Positions 9,473 to 18,419 of a stretch of 64,000 nt of DNA are shown piece after piece. Each line of letters starts with the position of its first letter. The first letter of the stretch is position 1. The notes beneath the pieces were generated by a model. The model ran no database searches. It saw only the letters and a program-made list of their open reading frames with translations, and was not told where the DNA came from. The stretch covers positions 186,001-250,000 of the forward strand of contig JAJYVF010000001.1 of the NCBI GenBank assembly GCA_021792135.1, written 5' to 3'. Position numbers and translations under genes: made by a program. Source of the stretch: Acidobacteriota bacterium (GTDB lineage Bacteria; Acidobacteriota; Terriglobia; Terriglobales; Acidobacteriaceae).

Positions 9473-10198
9473 ATGAAGCCACTGGAGGGCCAGGCAGCCC
9501 TGGTCACGGGCGCCGCCAAACGCATCGGACGCACGCTCGCCCTCTCTCTGGCGGAAGCCGGAGCCAGCGTCGCCATCACCTGGCGCGAGTCGGAGGCCGA
9601 GGCCCGCCAGACCATCGCGGACCTCGAGGCACGGGGGGTGCGGGCCGCGGCTTTCCGCACCGATCTTCGCGACCCGGCACAGGTACGCTCTGCCGTGGAG
9701 GCGGCGCTGGCGGAGTTCGGGCGCCTCGATATCCTGGTCAACAATGCCGGACGCTATGAGACCGCGCCCCTCCAGGACATCTCCGTCGAGCAGTGGGACG
9801 CCATGTTCGAAACCAACACTCGGGGGCCGTTTCTCACAGCCCAGGCGGCGTATCCCGCTCTGAAGGCCGCATGCGGGCGGATCATCAACATCGGCTCGCT
9901 GGGCGGAATGCATCCCTGGCCGACGCATGCGCACTACTGCACCTCGAAGGCGGCACTGCATATGCTGACGCAGACCATGTCGAAGGCCTTTGCGCCGGAG
10001 ATCAGCGTGAACTGCGTGGCGCCGGGGATGATCGTGAACGGCGAGGTAGCCGCCGAATACGAGGACTTCGCCCGGCGCACGCCGATGCATCGCAACGGCA
10101 CGGCCCAGGATGTGGCCGCCGCCGTGCTCTTCTTCGCCACCGGGCCGCATTTCATCACCGGGCAGATTCTGAGCGTGGACGGAGGGCTGGGGCTGTGA
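9473..10198 (+). CDS. SDR family oxidoreductase
   Basis: 241-residue classical short-chain dehydrogenase/reductase; NAD(P)H-dependent reduction or oxidation of a carbonyl or alcohol. Seen directly: the cofactor-binding TGAAKRIG near residues 12-19, NNAG at about 90, a catalytic Ser in NIGSLGG, and the active-site YCTSKAA (YxxxK). RIG in place of GIG in the glycine motif, together with the C-terminal TGQILSVDGGLGL, recalls pteridine reductase/FabG-like members. The longer open frame upstream overlaps the divergent lipoprotein gene antisense and has no SDR homology, so ATG 9473 is taken as the start. Substrate unknown. Confidence 0.9.
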   Translation: MKPLEGQAALVTGAAKRIGRTLALSLAEAGASVAITWRESEAEARQTIADLEARGVRAAAFRTDLRDPAQVRSAVEAALAEFGRLDILVNNAGRYETAPLQDISVEQWDAMFETNTRGPFLTAQAAYPALKAACGRIINIGSLGGMHPWPTHAHYCTSKAALHMLTQTMSKAFAPEISVNCVAPGMIVNGEVAAEYEDFARRTPMHRNGTAQDVAAAVLFFATGPHFITGQILSVDGGLGL

Positions 10199-10371
10199 GA
10201 CGCGATGCCGGGTCCCGGCTTTGGGCGGACGAGCAAAGGTATTAAAGTAATCGCATCGAAGCGTTCCAGAAAGACTGAACCCGCCTGAGCCGGTTCCGCG
10301 CTCAAGAGGGTGGTTTCTGCGCGTCCTGAAGGAGCAGCTTCTCCGTCAGATCACCCGCAGGGAAAGGAAGA

Positions 10372-10467
10372 ATGGGAGCTGGACAACTTCTGTTGCATTT
10401 GTTGGCGCTGCTGATCCTGGTGGTGCTGGGCGCTGCTTTCTTCGCAGGGATGCGCGATCGCCGTTAG
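10372..10467 (+). CDS. 31-residue single-helix membrane peptide
   Basis: Short frame beginning MGAGQLLLHL and ending AGMRDRR. The middle is a continuous hydrophobic stretch of about 20 residues (LLLHLLALLILVVLGAAFF), followed by a positively charged tail, as in small membrane peptides oriented by the positive-inside rule. It is preceded by a good ribosome-binding site (GGGAAAGGAAG, 3 bp before the ATG), which is the main reason to believe it. It lies between the SDR gene and the convergent phosphatase gene. No family recognised; function unknown. Confidence 0.5.
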   Translation: MGAGQLLLHLLALLILVVLGAAFFAGMRDRR

Positions 10468-10494
10468 CTCGCCCCGAATCGCCGGTCGAGGAGG

Positions 10495-11286
10495 CTATTT
10501 TCCGAAGAGCCGGGAAAAAAGACCTGCCGGCCTGTCGTGATCTTCGTAGACGTAGACACCCTCGGGTTCGGGCTGGGGCGGCAGCTTCTGGTTTTCGAAG
10601 GCGGCGCGGGGATTGGAGACGCAGAGACGTTCGGCCGTGGCTTCGCCCAGGCGCTGGGCGACGGCTTCCCAGGCCGAGCGCAGGACCGGCGGGCGGCCGC
10701 TGATGCTGTGGGCATCGGTGGCAATGAAGTGGACCCAGTTCTTCTCCAGCAGCTCCCAGCTCATCGCCTGGGCTCGGCGGCCAAAACGGCCCTCCAGCGA
10801 GCCGGCGGTGATCTGGACCAGGCAGCCGGTGCGCATCCACTCGGCCATGCGCCCCTGCTCCTTCTGGAGGATGGGGTTGCGCTCGGGATGGGTGATGATG
10901 GGCCGCACCCCGCGCACGGTGAACTCATAGAAGGTTTCGCCGATGTTGTGGGGGATCATGAACTCGGCGAACTCCACCAGAAGGTAGTTACCCTGGTTGA
11001 TGCTGAAGGGGCTGGGATTCTGAAGGGCCGCCTCGATGTTTTCGTAGGACAGGTGGAAATCGCAGCCGAGTCCGAAGGTAAGCCGGTCGCCGATGCGCTC
11101 GCGGATGGCTTCGAGGCGCTCGCGGTTCCGCTCGGGGTTGAACTCCCAGGTATCGTTGGCATGCGGAGTGCAGACGATGTGGGTGATGCCGTCGGCGATG
11201 GCCGCTTCGGCGAGAGCCAGGGAGCTTTCCAGGTCTTTGGGCCCGTCGTCGACCCCGAACAGCAGATGGTGATGAATATCAATCAT
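10495..11286 (-). CDS. CpsB/CapC-type PHP-domain protein-tyrosine phosphatase
   Basis: 263-residue PHP-superfamily phosphatase of the CpsB/YwqE/Wzb-like group, metal-dependent enzymes that dephosphorylate bacterial tyrosine kinases and so control polysaccharide chain length and export. The metal-binding motifs are intact: [14 protein letters not shown] at 3-16, PHAND at 41-45, ITHPERN at 131-137 and TDAHS at 190-194. Its ATG overlaps the purQ stop (ATGA), so translation is probably coupled to purQ, an unusual partner. No BY-kinase or capsule cluster is adjacent; the nearest polysaccharide gene is the GH18/CE4/GT2 protein about 3.4 kb away. Confidence 0.88.
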   Translation of the reverse strand: MIDIHHHLLFGVDDGPKDLESSLALAEAAIADGITHIVCTPHANDTWEFNPERNRERLEAIRERIGDRLTFGLGCDFHLSYENIEAALQNPSPFSINQGNYLLVEFAEFMIPHNIGETFYEFTVRGVRPIITHPERNPILQKEQGRMAEWMRTGCLVQITAGSLEGRFGRRAQAMSWELLEKNWVHFIATDAHSISGRPPVLRSAWEAVAQRLGEATAERLCVSNPRAAFENQKLPPQPEPEGVYVYEDHDRPAGLFSRLFGK

Positions 11287-11981
11287 TTACGTTCCGCGAG
11301 AGCTCCCACCAGCGACTCAAAAATTCTAAACCCGTCAGCCGAGCCCAGCAGCGCCTCGCTGGAGCGGTCGGGGTGGGGCATCATGCCCATGACGTTGCGG
11401 CCTTCATTGAGGATGCCGGCGATGTTGTCGAGCGAGCCGTTGCAGTTGGCTTCGGGGGTGATCCGGCCATCGGGGGTCGAGTAGCGGAAGACCACGCGGT
11501 CGCTGCGCTTCAGCCTGGCGAGAGTGGCCTCATCGCAGAAGTAGTTGCCTTCCATGTGGCCGACAGGCATCTTCAGCACCTGGCCGCGGTTGACGGTGCG
11601 GGTGAAGGGCGAGTCGGTGGTCTCGGTGCGCAGCCAGACCTGTTTGCAGATGTAGCGGAGGCCGGCGTTGCGCATCAGCGCGCCGGGCAGCATGCCCGCC
11701 TCGCAGAGAATCTGGAAACCGTTGCAGATACCGAGAACCAGGCCGCCGGCATCGGCGAATTTTCGCACCGACTGCATGACAGGGGAAAAACGGGCGATGG
11801 CGCCGGTCCGGAGGTAATCGCCGTAGGCAAAGCCGCCGGGGACGAGGATCGCATCGCAGTTCTCCAGACTTTCGGAGTCGTGCCAGAGGAAGACCACAGG
11901 CTGGTGGGCGATCTCCGCGACGACGTGCCAGGTGTCGTGGTCGCAGTTGGAACCGGGGAAGACGAGGACGCCGAATTTCAT
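11283..11981 (-). CDS. purQ: Phosphoribosylformylglycinamidine synthase subunit PurQ
   Basis: Glutaminase subunit of FGAM synthase in the fourth step of de novo purine synthesis; works with PurL and PurS, which are not in this window. At 232 residues it is the small stand-alone form. Class I amidotransferase triad is visible: Cys86 in LGICNGFQ, His203 and Glu209 in [10 protein letters not shown]. The N-terminus [14 protein letters not shown] is family-typical. The start at 11981 has GGAG seven bases upstream; an in-frame upstream alternative adds only 11 non-homologous residues. The 3' end overlaps the PHP phosphatase start. Confidence 0.95.
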   Translation of the reverse strand: MKFGVLVFPGSNCDHDTWHVVAEIAHQPVVFLWHDSESLENCDAILVPGGFAYGDYLRTGAIARFSPVMQSVRKFADAGGLVLGICNGFQILCEAGMLPGALMRNAGLRYICKQVWLRTETTDSPFTRTVNRGQVLKMPVGHMEGNYFCDEATLARLKRSDRVVFRYSTPDGRITPEANCNGSLDNIAGILNEGRNVMGMMPHPDRSSEALLGSADGFRIFESLVGALAERK

Positions 11982-12083
11982 AGGCTGCTCCTTCAGGGTA
12001 GCAGGTGGGGGCACTGAACCCTGGCGGATCGCAACCTCGGCCCCGACGAAGCCCGCCGGCGAGGGGGGTGTCCGGACGCGGCG

Positions 12084-12365
12084 TTACTGGATGATCTTGG
12101 GGAAGCGGGCGATTTCCTGATCGACGAGGGTCTGCTCCTGGCACTCCAGCTCGCGGGCTTCGCATTCGGAGATTTGCAGGGCGCGCATCAGTTCCTGATA
12201 CGAGGTCGCCTTCAGAGGCTGCCCCTCCCAGAGCAGCATGAGCTTTTGCCGCATCTCTTCCGGGTCACGTCCCTGCATAGCGGCGTGGACCAGGCAGCCG
12301 GGGCAGGTCCCGGGCCGGGGACACGCCCGCGTGGACTTTGGGCAGACTATGCGCTGGGACGACAT
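12084..12365 (-). CDS. Small Cys-rich hypothetical protein
   Basis: 93 residues starting MSSQRIVCPKS. Four cysteines in the first 24 residues (C8, C15, C21, C24, within CPKSTRACPRPGTCPGC) suggest a metal site. The rest is charged and probably helical, with two more cysteines (SECEARELECQ). AGGAG lies five bases before the ATG, supporting the gene. It is co-directional with purQ, 102 bp upstream of it. No known family recognised. Confidence 0.62.
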   Translation of the reverse strand: MSSQRIVCPKSTRACPRPGTCPGCLVHAAMQGRDPEEMRQKLMLLWEGQPLKATSYQELMRALQISECEARELECQEQTLVDQEIARFPKIIQ

Positions 12366-12595
12366 GGCATCTCCTGATTTGTGAGAAGATACCGGCCGCT
12401 TTGACTCCTGGGAAGATCACTTTGGGCATGGTGGAACTGCGTTACCAGAGTGCAAAGATTTTGGCGCGAAAGGTGGTGTGGAGGCAACCAGGCGGTTTCC
12501 GCGGCATCAGCAGATGCAGGTCCGGATCGCGCTCAGGTTTTACCGTGGCAATCCCGGAGCGTGTGCCGGTGGTTCTTCAGGGCACAGGACCCGCA

Positions 12596-13933
12596 TCAGT
12601 GGGCGGATTGCACGGCGGCGCAACTGGCGAGCCACTCGTCCATGGCAGCGAGGGCGTGCTCGCACTGGAGACGATGGCGCTCGCGCTTGTCGCGGATGCG
12701 GCGGCGAGTGGCTTCGTCCAGCGGCTCCAGCAGATCGAAGGTGATGTTGGCCGGCTGGAACCGTTTCGGGTCGGCCTGAGTGATGTAGTGGATCAGCGAT
12801 CCAAGGGCCGTTGACCGCGGAACAGGGACAGGCGTACCGCCCTGGGCGAGACTGGCGGCATAGAGCCCGGCGAGCAGGCCGGTGGCGATGGATTCGGTGT
12901 AACCTTCGACGCCGGAAATCTGGCCGGCGAAGAAGATGCCGGGGTGGTCGCGCATCTGGAGAATGGGCGTGAGTACGCGCGGCGCATGGATATAGGTGTT
13001 GCGGTGGATCTGGCCGTAGCGGAGGAATTTCGCGTTCTCAAGGCCGGGGATCATGCGGAAGATGCGGGCCTGCTCGCCAAACTTCATGTGGTTCTGGAAG
13101 CCCACGAGATTCCAGGAATCCGCGCGCAGGTTTTCGCAGCGGAGCTGGACGACGGCCCAGGGCGTTTTGCCGGTGCGCGGATCGCGCAGACCGACGGGTT
13201 TCATAGGGCCGAAGCGCAGGGTGTCGCGGCCGCGGCGGGCCAACTCCTCGATCGGCAGGCAGCCCTCGAAATAATCGAGCTTCTCCCAGTCGCGGGCCTC
13301 GACGCTTTCGGCGCTGAGCAGGGCGTCGTGGAAGGCCTCGTACTCGGCCTGGGACATGGGGCAGTTGATGTAGTCGGCGGTGCCCTTGTCGTAACGGGCG
13401 GCCATGTAGACGCGGTCGCGGTCGATGGAGTCGGCGTCGACGATGGGGCTGATGGAGTCGTAGAAGGCGAGTTGATCGCTGCCGGTGAGGCGGGCGATTT
13501 CCTGGGAAAGCGCGTCGGAGGTCAGCGGTCCGGAGGCGATGATGGTGAGGCCGTCGCCGGGATCGAGGCGCGTCACCTCTTCGCGGTGGACGCGGATGCG
13601 AGGCTCGGCAGCGATCCGCTCACTAATCAGGCGCGAAAACTCGACGCGGTCAACGGCGAGGGCGTGTCCGGCGGGAACGGCGCTTGCGTCAGCACATTCA
13701 AGCAGGGGCGAACCGGCGCGGCGCATCTCCTGCTTCAGAAGCCAGGGCGCGGTGTTTTCGCTCTCGGACTTGAGGGAGTTGGAGCAGACCAGCTCCCCGA
13801 AGTTGGCCGTCTGATGCGCGGGGGTGCTGCGCTGCGGGCGCATTTCATAAAGATCGACTTCGACGCCCATGCGAGCGGCGATGAGAGCGGCCTCGGGGCC
13901 GGCGAGGCCGCCACCAATGACGCGGAGCTTCAT
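12596..13933 (-). CDS. trmFO: tRNA:m5U54 methyltransferase, folate/FAD-dependent (TrmFO)
   Basis: 445-residue flavoprotein that uses methylenetetrahydrofolate and FADH2 to make 5-methyluridine at position 54 in the tRNA T-loop. Recognised by the dinucleotide-binding GGGLAGPEAA at 7-16, YEMRPQRSTPAHQT, FGELVCSNSLKS, and the C-terminal GYTESIATGLLAG, all diagnostic of the Gid/TrmFO family. Length matches. Its ATG overlaps the GNAT stop (ATGA). The 230 bp between its stop and the next minus-strand gene shows nothing I recognise. Confidence 0.95.
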   Translation of the reverse strand: MKLRVIGGGLAGPEAALIAARMGVEVDLYEMRPQRSTPAHQTANFGELVCSNSLKSESENTAPWLLKQEMRRAGSPLLECADASAVPAGHALAVDRVEFSRLISERIAAEPRIRVHREEVTRLDPGDGLTIIASGPLTSDALSQEIARLTGSDQLAFYDSISPIVDADSIDRDRVYMAARYDKGTADYINCPMSQAEYEAFHDALLSAESVEARDWEKLDYFEGCLPIEELARRGRDTLRFGPMKPVGLRDPRTGKTPWAVVQLRCENLRADSWNLVGFQNHMKFGEQARIFRMIPGLENAKFLRYGQIHRNTYIHAPRVLTPILQMRDHPGIFFAGQISGVEGYTESIATGLLAGLYAASLAQGGTPVPVPRSTALGSLIHYITQADPKRFQPANITFDLLEPLDEATRRRIRDKRERHRLQCEHALAAMDEWLASCAAVQSAH

Positions 13934-14427
13934 GCCGGGACTTCGCTGAGAGCCGCGACGGCGGCCAGGGCATCGTCGGCGAGCCGCATCCGCGTCCAGT
14001 CATCGAGCGGGGTCGCGCCGAGGGAACGGTAGAAGGCGATGGCCGGCTCGTTCCAGTCGAGCACATGCCAGAAGAGGAGCCGGCAGCCCCGTTCGACAGC
14101 CAGAGCGGCGACGCGGGTAAGCAGCGCCTTGCCGATGCCGCGGCTGCGGAAGCGGGGGCGGACGAAAAGGTCTTCGAGATGGAGGGAGCGCCCGCGCCAT
14201 GTGGAGTAGACGGGGAAGAAGAGCGCGAAGCCGGCGGGCTGGGCGTCTTCCTCAGCGATGAGGCATTCGAAGTACGGGGATTCGCCGGGGGCGGGAAAGC
14301 CGTCGCGCAGCAGGTCCGCCTCGGCGACGCGGACGGCATGCGGCTCGCGCTCGTACTCGGCCAGCTCACGGATGAAGGCCAGAATGAGGGGCGCGTCTTC
14401 GGGGCGGGCGGCTCGAATCGTGGTCAT
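13930..14427 (-). CDS. GNAT family N-acetyltransferase
   Basis: 165-residue GCN5-related acyltransferase that uses acetyl-CoA. The core is visible as LHLEDLFVRPRFRSRGIGKALLTRVAALA, where RSRGIGKAL is the acetyl-CoA pyrophosphate-binding loop, followed by FWHVLDWNEPAIAFYRSLGA. The overall layout (short N-terminal EYEREPHAV segment, LEDLFV strand) resembles the diamine acetyltransferase (SAT-like) branch, so a small amine or thialysine could be the substrate; this is inference. It overlaps trmFO by four bases and probably shares its transcript. Confidence 0.85.
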   Translation of the reverse strand: MTTIRAARPEDAPLILAFIRELAEYEREPHAVRVAEADLLRDGFPAPGESPYFECLIAEEDAQPAGFALFFPVYSTWRGRSLHLEDLFVRPRFRSRGIGKALLTRVAALAVERGCRLLFWHVLDWNEPAIAFYRSLGATPLDDWTRMRLADDALAAVAALSEVPA

Positions 14428-14670
14428 CTTCTCCCGATTATAAGAAGAGGCTTCTTCGGCGACGGCTGGCCACTATGAATCTGCGGGATGTGGATTCGTA
14501 CCAAATAGGGCGAGATCTGGCGGAGGAGGATGGCGGGGAGTTGCGGCTGGACGCGACATCGACATCCATGGCCACCATGATGCACAAGCATACCTACCCC
14601 TGTTTCGGCACGAGCTCAGGCCAGGAATCGCGGGCCAGAGACCGGCCCGGGAGCCGCTGCGGGGCCCGGC

Positions 14671-14937
14671 CTAGGTGTCGAAGGCGACGCCGTTTTCGCG
14701 CATCGCCGGCTCGCCGGGTGCGGCCAGGTTGCACATGGAGAGCACCTGCAGTTCCTTTGGTGACATGGTCGTGGGGTCCACACCAAGCAGAACCTTCACG
14801 ATGACTTCGGCGACGTCGCACTTGATGCCATCGTCCGGCAGATCGGCGAATCCCCAGCGCCACGGGCCGACCGCCTGCATGATTTCCTGCCGTGAAATAT
14901 GTGAGCCGTCAAAAGCTCCGTCAATGGGTGTCCACAT
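14671..14937 (-). CDS. Hypothetical protein, 88 aa
   Basis: Soluble small protein beginning MWTPIDGAFDGSHISRQE. The start at 14937 is chosen because a very strong ribosome-binding site (GGGGGAGGAG) lies eight bases upstream; the longer frame from 15000 has no such signal. It contains a DVAEVIVKVLLGVDP segment that looks helical and three Cys. No family recognised. It sits alone between the GNAT gene and the divergent deacylase. The 240 bp downstream (14428-14670) shows nothing clear. Confidence 0.55.
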   Translation of the reverse strand: MWTPIDGAFDGSHISRQEIMQAVGPWRWGFADLPDDGIKCDVAEVIVKVLLGVDPTTMSPKELQVLSMCNLAAPGEPAMRENGVAFDT

Positions 14938-15179
14938 AAGCAGCTCCTCCCCCATTTCGTCTGTTCGGAACAGCGCACAGATCATCCCAGAGCGGTACAT
15001 GAGCAGGATGTGACATCGGTCACTCTGCGAACATCAGGCAAATGTCCTGGATCGCCATGTATTTCTGGGCGGCCGCCGGCCCTGCGCCGCGCGCCGCGGA
15101 GGCGGGTGCTGCCGCGTGATACTATCCGGGCACCGCGCAGTCCCGGCCTTTGCTTCAGATTCTTCCGGACAGGAATCCG

Positions 15180-16892
15180 ATGCGCCTCCGTGCTGTCTGT
15201 CTGTTCGCTCTGCTGCTGGCGGAAATCTGCTTCGCGCAGAACGCCGCCATCTCCGGCCCTGGCGCTGTTCACAGCCAGGCGTACGACATCGTCATCGTCA
15301 ACGGCCACATCATCGACGGCACAGGCTCGCCCTGGTATTCCGGGCAAATCGGCATCCGCGACGGCCGCATCGCGGCCATCGGTAACCTCGACGGCGCGCC
15401 CCGCCGCCGGACCATCGATGCCAGAGGTATGGTTGTCGCGCCGGGCTTCATTGACATGCTCGGCCAGTCGGAGCTGACCATGCTCGTCGATCCACGGCTG
15501 CCGTCGAAGATCTATCAGGGCATCACCACCGAGATCACCGGCGAAGGCGACTCGGTCGCTCCGCTCAGCGCCGCCATGATCGCCGCCGACCGCGCCGGGT
15601 ACGAACACCTGAAGATCACCCCCGACTGGATGACCTTCCGCCAGTACTTCGCCCGTCTGGAGCGGCAGGGGATGGGCATCAACCTGGCCAGCTATGTGGG
15701 GGCGACCAGCGTCCGGCGCGTGGTGCTGGGCGACGGCGATGTACAGCCGACTCCGGCCCAGCTTGACCAGATGCGGGCGCTGGTTCGCCAGGCCATGCAG
15801 GATGGCGCCGTCGGTCTTTCCACCGCGCTGCAATACGCGCCTGCTCCCTATGCAAGGACCGATGAGCTGATCGCCCTTGCCTCCGAGGCGGCGAAGTACG
15901 GTGGCATCTACGCCACCCACATGCGCAGCGAGGGGGACACCGAGCCGGAGGCCATCGACGAAGCCGTGCGCATCGGCCGGGAGGCGCATATTCCCGTGGA
16001 AATCTGGCACCTGAAAGCAGCCGGCAGGACGAACTGGGGCAAGATGCCGCAGATCGTCGCGCAGATCGATGCCGCCCGCGCTTCCGGCGTGGATATCAGC
16101 GCCAACACCTATGCCTACACCGCCTGGTTCAACAACCTCTCCGCCTTTATTCCGCCGTGGGCGCACGACGGCGGCGACGCCAAACTCATCGAGCGGCTCA
16201 AAGATCCCGCCACACGCGCCCGCATTCGTAAAGACATGCTCACGCCCGGCGGTAACTGGGACAACGAGTGGCAGGAAATACCAGGTCCGGAGGCTATTGA
16301 GATCGCAGTCGTCCAGAACCCGGAGCTGAGGCCGCTCCAGGGCAAGCGCCTCGCCGACGTGGCGACGCTGTGGCATGAGGATCCCATCGACGCCCTCTGC
16401 GATCTGCTCATCAAGGACAAGGCCTTTACCGAAGTGGCCGTTTTCGGCATGAGCGAGCCCGACGTGGTCCTCGCCCTGAAGCAGCCCTGGGTCTCCATCG
16501 ACAACGATTCGCAGGGGACCTCGCCCGAGGGTCTTCTCGGCCTCGAGCATCCGCACCCCCGCGCTTATGGCACCTTTCCGCGGATCCTGCGCAAGTATGT
16601 CCGCGAGGAGCATGTGCTCACGCTGCCGGACGCCATCCGCAAATTCTCCGCGCTGCCGGCCCAGCGCCTGCGCCTGACCGACCGTGGCGTGCTGAAGAAG
16701 GGCATGTGGGCCGACATTGTCGTCTTCGATCCGGCAACCGTCCGCGATCTTGCCACCTACGAAAATCCCAACCAGCTCTCCCAGGGCATGGAATACGTTC
16801 TGGTGAACGGAGTCCCCGTAATTTCCGAGGGCAAGATGACCGGCGCGCGCCCCGGAAAAGTGCTGCGCGGCCCCGGATACATCGCGGAGTAA
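15180..16892 (+). CDS. Exported N-acyl-D-amino-acid deacylase-like amidohydrolase
   Basis: 570-residue amidohydrolase-superfamily protein of the D-aminoacylase group, expected to hydrolyse N-acyl groups from D-amino acids or related compounds. A signal peptide (about 1-20, ending ICFAQ) implies export. Family features: VIVNGHIIDGTGSPWYSG, YATHMRSEG with His247, EIWHLKAAG with His277, and the C-terminal KKGMWADIVVFDP. Odd: the usual PGFID-xHxH metal-binding strand reads PGFIDMLGQSE (88-98), so both histidines are absent, and the position of the metal-bridging Cys reads TGEGD. The second half of the active site is kept. Start at 15180 has AGGA upstream. Family call good, exact activity unproven. 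Confidence 0.82.
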   Translation: MRLRAVCLFALLLAEICFAQNAAISGPGAVHSQAYDIVIVNGHIIDGTGSPWYSGQIGIRDGRIAAIGNLDGAPRRRTIDARGMVVAPGFIDMLGQSELTMLVDPRLPSKIYQGITTEITGEGDSVAPLSAAMIAADRAGYEHLKITPDWMTFRQYFARLERQGMGINLASYVGATSVRRVVLGDGDVQPTPAQLDQMRALVRQAMQDGAVGLSTALQYAPAPYARTDELIALASEAAKYGGIYATHMRSEGDTEPEAIDEAVRIGREAHIPVEIWHLKAAGRTNWGKMPQIVAQIDAARASGVDISANTYAYTAWFNNLSAFIPPWAHDGGDAKLIERLKDPATRARIRKDMLTPGGNWDNEWQEIPGPEAIEIAVVQNPELRPLQGKRLADVATLWHEDPIDALCDLLIKDKAFTEVAVFGMSEPDVVLALKQPWVSIDNDSQGTSPEGLLGLEHPHPRAYGTFPRILRKYVREEHVLTLPDAIRKFSALPAQRLRLTDRGVLKKGMWADIVVFDPATVRDLATYENPNQLSQGMEYVLVNGVPVISEGKMTGARPGKVLRGPGYIAE

Positions 16893-16973
16893 GCGCTTTG
16901 TTTGCTTCCACGCACGGCGCCGGGCCTTGAATGCTGCATCCAAATTTCCGAGCAGAGCGTGAAGGGAGGCAGC

Positions 16974-17198
16974 ATGAGCGCAGACCAGCAGAAACCCGCC
17001 AGTTCCGCAACCGACCCGTCGATGGCATGCGAGCAGGAGATCAATCCTGCCGCTCCCGCGGGAGCCCGTTCGTCCCTCGGCGCGAAGAGCGACTGCAATG
17101 GCCGTCCAGCCACCGACGATTCCGTCGTCGAGGCCGTCGACGAGCAGGGTCCCCTTTCGGTGTCAAGTCCACGGGGCCGCAGCGACGGCCGCTCCTGA
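16974..17198 (+). CDS. Hypothetical small hydrophilic protein
   Basis: 74 residues, MSADQQKPASSATDPSMA..., rich in Ser, Ala, Asp and Gly with no hydrophobic core and two Cys; looks intrinsically disordered. The only support is an excellent ribosome-binding site (AAGGGAGG, four bases before the ATG) and an open frame. It lies 81 bp after the deacylase. It could equally be a chance frame. The rest of 16893-17381 holds nothing else I can identify. Confidence 0.35.
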   Translation: MSADQQKPASSATDPSMACEQEINPAAPAGARSSLGAKSDCNGRPATDDSVVEAVDEQGPLSVSSPRGRSDGRS

Positions 17199-17381
17199 GA
17201 TGGCACGCAGGCGTGCGGCACAAGGTTCTTTTCTGCCCGCCCTGTGATCTGCCTGATTTGGCGTCGCGAACGTGAAATACTTCTGCTGGGCGCGCGGGGC
17301 GGGTCTGCCAAACTCCTTTCGCTGATGGCATCCAGATCGACCGGCGTGCCCCGAAAAACCGCAGTGTGACCAGGAGACTCC

Positions 17382-18185
17382 TTGGACCGACGCCGATTCG
17401 TTGCCTCCACCCTTGCTGCCTCCGCATTGGCCATGACCAATACCGCAGACAACGCACAGACTGCGTCTTCCTCCGGCAAGCCGCGGCAATACTACGAGTT
17501 GCGCAAGTATCTGCTCACCAACGGTCAGCAGACGCAGCTCACGGAGAAGTATGTTTCCAGCGCGCTCATTCCCGCACTCAACCGATTGGGAATCTCGCCC
17601 GTCGGAGTGTTCAACCTCTACCTTGGGCCGGAGACGCCCACCCTGTATCTCCTCCTCCCCGCCAACAGTCTGGACACGCTGGTCAGTTCTCACCTGCGTC
17701 TTCGCGAGGATCAGGAGTTCCTCTCCGCCGCGGAGCCTTTCTGGAACGCCCCCGCCACCAGCCCCGCGTTCACGCGCGTGGAGAGCGATCTGATGATCGC
17801 CTTCGAGGGATGGCCGCAACTGGTTGTGCCTCCTCCGACCGCGCAGAAAGGCCCGCGCGTCTTCCAGCTGCGCTCCTACGAGAGCCCCAGCGACCGCGAT
17901 CACGTGCGTAAGGTGCGCATGTTCCACGAGGGTGAATTCGAAATTTTCCAGAAAGCCGGCTTCTGGAATGTCTTCTTTTCCGACGCGCTCATCGGCTCGC
18001 GCCTGCCGAAGCTGACTTACATGGTGAGCTTCAGCGACCTGAAGCAGCTCGACGAGCTCTGGGCGGCTTTCGGAAGCAATCCTGACTGGAAAAAGCTGAG
18101 CGCCCGCCCGGAATTCAGTTTCGAGCCCATCGTCAGCAACATTACGAATCTCATCCTCAAACCGACGCAGTACTCGCAGATCTGA
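17382..18185 (+). CDS. NIPSNAP family protein with Tat-like signal
   Basis: 267-residue protein. The N-terminus MDRRRFVASTLAASALAM has a twin-arginine-type signal, so export is likely. The mature region carries two NIPSNAP-type ferredoxin-like repeats: YYELRKYLLTNGQ and, in the second half, RVFQLRSYESPSDRDHVRKV, followed by LTYMVSFSDLKQLDELWAAFGSNPDWKKL. The family often binds or oxidises small hydrophobic compounds, but no activity can be stated. The start is a TTG with AGGAG six bases upstream. It stands alone between intergenic regions. Confidence 0.82.
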   Translation: MDRRRFVASTLAASALAMTNTADNAQTASSSGKPRQYYELRKYLLTNGQQTQLTEKYVSSALIPALNRLGISPVGVFNLYLGPETPTLYLLLPANSLDTLVSSHLRLREDQEFLSAAEPFWNAPATSPAFTRVESDLMIAFEGWPQLVVPPPTAQKGPRVFQLRSYESPSDRDHVRKVRMFHEGEFEIFQKAGFWNVFFSDALIGSRLPKLTYMVSFSDLKQLDELWAAFGSNPDWKKLSARPEFSFEPIVSNITNLILKPTQYSQI

Positions 18186-18419
18186 GCGGTCGCGCAGTTC
18201 AGCGGAACTTTCCCTGAGCTGCGCCCGCAGCTTCCATGGCTTACCGGGTCTGGCCGGAAGAGATCGCAGCTCCAGGAGATCTTCGCCCGCGGTGTGGCAG
18301 CAGGTCGAAGCTGCTCCACGGGCAGCCTCCAGGTTTCCATCGTAATTTGCCCGCTGGAAACGCACCGGAGCGATGCGCATCCGAGGCGATTCCGGCAGAG
18401 GTGTCAGCCGCGGGCCTGC

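Noticed and set aside
16757-17479. 240-codon minus-strand frame
   Set aside because: Overlaps the ends of the deacylase and the NIPSNAP gene; no domain.
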